64,000 nt of DNA, from the NCBI RefSeq assembly GCF_009650435.1, contig NZ_VVIP01000094.1, positions 91,577 to 155,576 on the forward strand, written 5' to 3'. Positions 60,325 through 64,000 of this stretch are shown here, in pieces. The notes under the pieces were generated by a model. That model ran no database searches, had not been told where the DNA came from, and saw only the letters and a list, made by a program, of their open reading frames with translations. The DNA is from Foetidibacter luteolus. Its GTDB lineage: Bacteria; Bacteroidota; Bacteroidia; Chitinophagales; Chitinophagaceae. How positions within the stretch are numbered: the first letter of the stretch is position 1; the number at the start of each line of letters is the position of its first letter. The translations under genes were made by a program, and so were the position numbers.

Positions 60325-60960
60325 TTAGCGGCCCCAGTTGGCAGGGTCTTCCCGCCACTGCAGCAATAATGCTTCATTCTCCCGTGAAACTGTTCCTTTT
60401 TCCAAAGCTAAATTTATCAGTGCAGAATAATTTGTTAATGATTTGTATGGAACCCCTGCTGTTTCAAAAGCCTGTACAGCAACATTAAACCCATAATTAA
60501 AGATAGACACCATGCCTGCCACTTCTACCTCCGCCGCTTTTAAAACATCTACCACCTGCAGGCTGCTTTTGCCGGTTGAAATAAGGTCTTCTATTACCAG
60601 CACTTTCTGGCCTTTTTCGTAGAAGCCTTCAATCTGGTTACCCATGCCGTGCTCTTTGGGTTTTGGGCGCACATATATGTAAGGCAGTTTAAGCTGGTCT
60701 GCCGCCATAGCGCCCCATGCTATGCCCGCGGTAGCCACACCTGCAAGCAATTCCGCATCCGGAAATTGTTCAAATATCACATTGCACATTTCACTTTTGA
60801 TGAAGTCGCGTATAAAAGGAAAAGATAAAACCCGCCTGTTATCACAATAAATGGGGCTTTTCCAGCCGCTGGCCCAGGTAAAAGGCGCATCCGGGCTAAG
60901 CTTTACAGCGCCGGCCTGCAACAATTTTTCGGCAACGGCTTTTTCGTTGGAAGAAGGCAT
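60325..60960 (-). CDS. pyrE: Orotate phosphoribosyltransferase
   Basis: PyrE joins orotate to PRPP to give OMP in pyrimidine synthesis. The 211-residue protein has the PRPP site VLVIEDLISTGKSSLQVVDVL (residues 120-140), the RVLSFPFIRDF region and an orotate loop KPKEHGMGNQIEG. Length is normal. It is divergent from the NUDIX gene. Confidence 0.96.
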   Translation of the reverse strand: MPSSNEKAVAEKLLQAGAVKLSPDAPFTWASGWKSPIYCDNRRVLSFPFIRDFIKSEMCNVIFEQFPDAELLAGVATAGIAWGAMAADQLKLPYIYVRPKPKEHGMGNQIEGFYEKGQKVLVIEDLISTGKSSLQVVDVLKAAEVEVAGMVSIFNYGFNVAVQAFETAGVPYKSLTNYSALINLALEKGTVSRENEALLLQWREDPANWGR

Positions 60961-61101
60961 ACTTAAAATTTAAGAGGCACGAAGATAAGTTTGGCTGCAT
61001 GATTTAAGATGGCGGATTATAATTGTTTATTAACATTGCGGGCTGAAACAGGCTGGGCTACAACAGCATGGTTTTTATTACGCAATTTTAACTTACACAC
61101 T

Positions 61102-61524
61102 ATGCAACCAACAATTATAGCTGCCGGCGGCCTTGTGCTGAATGATAAAGAAGAACTGCTGCTGATGTTCAGGCGTGGCAAATGGGACCTGCCAAAAGGC
61201 AAACTTGACGAAGGAGAAAGCATTGAAGAATGCGCCATACGTGAAGTAATGGAAGAAACTGGGCTTGTGCGTGTTGAACTGGTGAAACCGGTAGGGATTA
61301 CCTACCACGATTATTTTGACAAATACAGTAAACAGGACGTTACCAAAGAAAGCCATTGGTTTGAGATGAGGGCGCCGGGGGAGCAGCAGTTCATTCCACA
61401 AACTGAGGAAGATATTGAACAGATAATCTGGACCGATAGGAAACAACTTAAAAAATGTTTATCCAACAGCTATAAAAATATTATCGAAATTTTGAGCAGC
61501 TACTACCTGAAAAAGCTTATATAA
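61102..61524 (+). CDS. NUDIX hydrolase
   Basis: With ATG 61102 (MQPTIIAAGGLVLNDKEELL; an upstream ATG at 61009 gives 31 extra unlikely residues) the protein has 140 residues. The NUDIX box is complete: GKLDEGESIEECAIREVMEETGLV, with G, E, RE and EE in the expected spacing. KWDLPKGKL immediately before it is typical of diadenosine polyphosphate or NADH/dinucleotide hydrolases, but the substrate is unknown. Confidence 0.9.
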   Translation: MQPTIIAAGGLVLNDKEELLLMFRRGKWDLPKGKLDEGESIEECAIREVMEETGLVRVELVKPVGITYHDYFDKYSKQDVTKESHWFEMRAPGEQQFIPQTEEDIEQIIWTDRKQLKKCLSNSYKNIIEILSSYYLKKLI

Positions 61525-61608
61525 GGATATTAGATAATACATAAGGGACTTTTACATAAATCATGGCACGGGGTTGGCAGCTATTTGTGCACAAAGGAAC
61601 ATGCAGTT

Positions 61609-63882
61609 ATGAAAATCGCCTATATATCCACTCATCCTCCCAGGAAGTGCGGCCTGGCAACGTTTAATGAAAACCTTGTTCAGGCTGTTTGGAGTAACGT
61701 TAACCAACACAATAACCTGAATGACTACTACATTGTAGCGATGCAGGACAGTGAGGATGTAGATGAATACGATTATCCTCCTGAGGTAAAATTTATAGTT
61801 CGCCAGGAGCAGCAGGAAGATTACATTAAGGCTGCGCAATACATTAACAACAGCGATGCCGATGTTTGCCTCCTGGAGCATGAATTTGGCATTTTTGGCG
61901 GACAAAGCGGTATATACGTATTGCCGCTGCTGCACAGGCTTAAAAAGCCATTGGTATGTGTAATGCATACCATATTGCAGCACCCCAACTACATACAAAA
62001 AGTAATTACAAAAGAGATAGCTAAAAACTGCTCGAAGATTGTTGTAATGAGTAAGAGAGCTGTTGAGTTCCTGGAAAATATTTACGACGTACCGCGGGAA
62101 AAAATTGAAATGATAGAGCATGGCGTGCCAGACTTTGAGCTGCCTGTTGCTAATCCATTCAGTAACATTACAGCATTCAAAAACAAAAAGATATTACTTA
62201 CGTTTGGCCTTATCAGCAAAAATAAAGGGCTTGAAACTGTTGTAAGGGCATTGCCGGAAATTGTTAAACATTACCCGGATGTAGTGTATGTGGTGCTTGG
62301 CTCTACCCACCCCGGTGTATTAAAAAGTTCAGGAGAATCTTACCGTAACAGTATTACGCTGCTGGCAACGCAGCTAAAGGTAGAAAAGCACCTGGCATTT
62401 ATTAACGACTTTGTGGGCGAAGAAGATTTGATTAATTACCTCTATTCTGCCGACGTTTACATAACGCCCTACCTGAGCGAAGCACAAATTACAAGCGGTA
62501 CTTTGTCGTATGCCGTAGGTTGTGGGGCGGCGGTAGTTTCTACACCTTATTGGCATGCACAGGAGTTGCTGGCAGAAGAACGTGGGGTGCTATTTAACTT
62601 CAAAGATTCAGCAGGGCTTGCCGAAGCAGTGGTAGAACTTTTCAATAACCCGCAAAAGCTTGCAGGCATTAAGCGGACTGCTTTTGAGTATGGCCTGCAG
62701 TTACGGTGGTCTAAAACCGGTGGTAAATACCTGCAGCTTTTTGAAGAAATGCTGGCTGCTTATGAGGATGATAGACATGAAGGTGAAAGCCTTATTAACC
62801 TGGAACTGATGCCACGGCTAAGCATTACACATGCCTTAAGGCTTACAGACGATACGGGTATTGTGCAACATGCCAAATACGGAATACCCAATCTAAAAGA
62901 GGGATATTGCCTGGATGATAATGCCAGGGCCCTGATTATGGCCCTAATGGCCTACCAGCAAAACAAAAACAGCGAAGCTTTTAAAGTGCTGCCCATTTAC
63001 CTAAGTTACATACATTACATGCAGCGGGATGATGGCAACTTTCACAACTTCATGAGCTTTAAGCGGGAGTACCTGGATGACATCGGCTCCGAAGATTCTT
63101 TTGGCCGCACTATATGGGCACTGGGCTTTCTTATTTTTAATGCACCCAACAATTCCTATAAAGAGTTTGGCGAAGAGTTATTTTTTAAATCACTTCCGCA
63201 CTGTAAATCCCTGCGCTGGCTGCGGGGACAGGCTAATGCCATTATTGGCCTGTGCTATTATCTTAAAACAAACCCTTATAACGAGGAAGTGCTGGGTATT
63301 TTAAACAATCTGTGCAAGCCCCTGCTAAGGGCATACGAGCAGCACCGTGATGACGACTGGCATTGGTTTGAAGAAAGCCTTACTTATGACAATGGCATAC
63401 TTCCACTGGCGCTTTTACACGCCACAGAAATAACAGGCGACGAATATGTAAAACATGTAGCGCTAGAGTCACTGGCCTTCCTGGATGAGCTTACCTTAAG
63501 CAATGGTTATTTATGCCCGGTTGGTAACGATGGCTGGTATTACAAGGGAGGGCAGTTACCTGTTTTTGACCAACAGGCGATTGAGATAATGGCAATGGTA
63601 CTCATGTACCTGCAGGCTTATAATGTAACACATAAGTCTGTTTACATACATAAAATGTTCACCAGCTACCTTTGGTTTTTGGGCGAAAACAGTTTGCGGG
63701 TTCCGTTGTACGATCCTGAAACAAAGGGTTGCTGCGATGGCCTGCAGCCAAACGGTATTAACCGTAACCAAGGGGCTGAAAGTACGCTGGCTTACCTGGT
63801 ATCGCACCTCACCGTGCTGGAAGCTTTTGAAATGGAATACCAGTATAAAAGTTCACTCGAAACAAGAACGGAGACGGTATAA
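61609..63882 (+). CDS. Glycosyltransferase (GT4-like) fused to an alpha/alpha-barrel domain
   Basis: With ATG 61609 (MKIAYISTHPPRKCGLATF; an upstream TTG at 61585 is less likely) the protein has 757 residues. Residues 1-390 are a GT-B glycosyltransferase with KILLTFGLISKNKGLETVVRAL and a donor-site region YITPYLSEAQITSGTLSYAVGCGAAVV. Residues about 400-750 form repeated helices (NARALIMALMAYQ, FGRTIWALGFLIF, RGQANAIIGLCYYL, DNGILPLALLHATEIT), typical of (alpha/alpha)6 barrels such as glycoside-hydrolase-like or epimerase-like domains. Such fusions are known in Bacteroidota beside mannan-like glycan genes; the exact product is unknown. The window ends soon after. Confidence 0.88.
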   Translation: MKIAYISTHPPRKCGLATFNENLVQAVWSNVNQHNNLNDYYIVAMQDSEDVDEYDYPPEVKFIVRQEQQEDYIKAAQYINNSDADVCLLEHEFGIFGGQSGIYVLPLLHRLKKPLVCVMHTILQHPNYIQKVITKEIAKNCSKIVVMSKRAVEFLENIYDVPREKIEMIEHGVPDFELPVANPFSNITAFKNKKILLTFGLISKNKGLETVVRALPEIVKHYPDVVYVVLGSTHPGVLKSSGESYRNSITLLATQLKVEKHLAFINDFVGEEDLINYLYSADVYITPYLSEAQITSGTLSYAVGCGAAVVSTPYWHAQELLAEERGVLFNFKDSAGLAEAVVELFNNPQKLAGIKRTAFEYGLQLRWSKTGGKYLQLFEEMLAAYEDDRHEGESLINLELMPRLSITHALRLTDDTGIVQHAKYGIPNLKEGYCLDDNARALIMALMAYQQNKNSEAFKVLPIYLSYIHYMQRDDGNFHNFMSFKREYLDDIGSEDSFGRTIWALGFLIFNAPNNSYKEFGEELFFKSLPHCKSLRWLRGQANAIIGLCYYLKTNPYNEEVLGILNNLCKPLLRAYEQHRDDDWHWFEESLTYDNGILPLALLHATEITGDEYVKHVALESLAFLDELTLSNGYLCPVGNDGWYYKGGQLPVFDQQAIEIMAMVLMYLQAYNVTHKSVYIHKMFTSYLWFLGENSLRVPLYDPETKGCCDGLQPNGINRNQGAESTLAYLVSHLTVLEAFEMEYQYKSSLETRTETV

Positions 63883-63884
63883 GT

Positions 63885-64000
63885 TGTACAAACACATCGT
63901 ACATCTCAATCTTACATTTTTCCATCATGCATATATATCGTACATCCCACATCAAACATCTTACATAAAAAAGTACTTCGTACTTCGTAAATCGTACTTG
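63885..64000. repeat. Heptanucleotide array at the window end
   Basis: ACATCGT, ACATCTC, then after a break ATATCGT, ACATCCC, ACATCAA, ACATCTT, and later ACTTCGT, ACTTCGT, AAATCGT, ACTTG. Units are the complement of those at 59537-59650, so the two arrays around the last five genes are inverted relatives. Confidence 0.7.

Noticed and set aside
60165..60377. N-terminal extension of the metal-domain protein frame
   Set aside because: It runs through a repeat R1 copy and into pyrE; the signal peptide begins at ATG 60164.
61561..62121. Minus-strand frame of 186 codons at the start of the glycosyltransferase gene
   Set aside because: Antisense shadow; no promoter or protein features.

Overview
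The window looks like a chromosomal segment of a Bacteroidota bacterium, most likely of the Chitinophagaceae. Three features point there. Two predicted proteins end in type IX secretion (T9SS) sorting domains. Start codons lack strong Shine-Dalgarno sequences, and a few TAnnTTTG boxes of the kind used by the Bacteroidota primary sigma factor are visible. The complex I cluster carries the short NuoG form that lacks a molybdopterin domain. Base composition is moderate by eye, with AT-richer islands at about 20.4-22.7 kb (restriction-modification) and 30.0-31.3 kb (an orphan secreted protein).

Layout. 1-10.1 kb: nuoF(partial)-G-H-I-J-K-L-M-N, the respiratory NADH:quinone oxidoreductase. 10.1-16.6 kb, minus strand: sufB-C-D-S-E-T plus an Rrf2-type regulator, the SUF iron-sulfur assembly operon; its last gene meets nuoN tail to tail with two bases between the stops. 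17.2-20.3 kb: a lipoprotein, a T9SS cargo protein overlapping a secreted Hcp-like protein, and an XRE regulator with a palindromic upstream site. 20.4-22.7 kb: a MjaI-like type II restriction-modification cassette (N4-cytosine-type methyltransferase with a degenerate nuclease-like tail, small winged-helix-like protein, endonuclease). 22.9-24.2 kb: two small secreted proteins. 24.4-29.9 kb: leuC-leuD-leuA/cimA-like-leuB, ended by a clear terminator. 30-34.6 kb: secreted orphan, YqgE, a divergent azoreductase/HxlR pair around a 12-bp inverted repeat, and a DUF2911-TPR protein. 35-40.1 kb: TPR histidine kinase, membrane histidine kinase, single-domain receiver, receiver-adenylate cyclase. 40.9-46.1 kb: sugar-phosphate phosphatase, DprA, an unknown protein, ABC ATPase, GNAT. 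46.2-49.8 kb: heme oxygenase facing a bacteriophytochrome kinase with two receivers. 50.2-56.5 kb: pentapeptide-repeat/Rossmann protein, CorA, and a large PKD/beta-helix T9SS protein. 56.8-63.9 kb: a tRNA-Cys-like gene with odd bases, carbonic anhydrase, ATP-grasp-like protein, hydrolase, HMA-like protein, PyrE, NUDIX, and a glycosyltransferase fused to an alpha/alpha-barrel domain.

The most distinctive signal is in the non-coding DNA. At least nine intergenic stretches are built from degenerate tandem heptanucleotides (for example NNNGATG, GAACAAG, ACTCACC, NCCGGTT). Several dispersed repeat families sit repeatedly between genes, including between same-strand genes inside the nuo, suf and leu clusters. 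The tetranucleotide CTAG, the expected target of a MjaI-type enzyme, is almost absent: I found six copies by eye in 64 kb.
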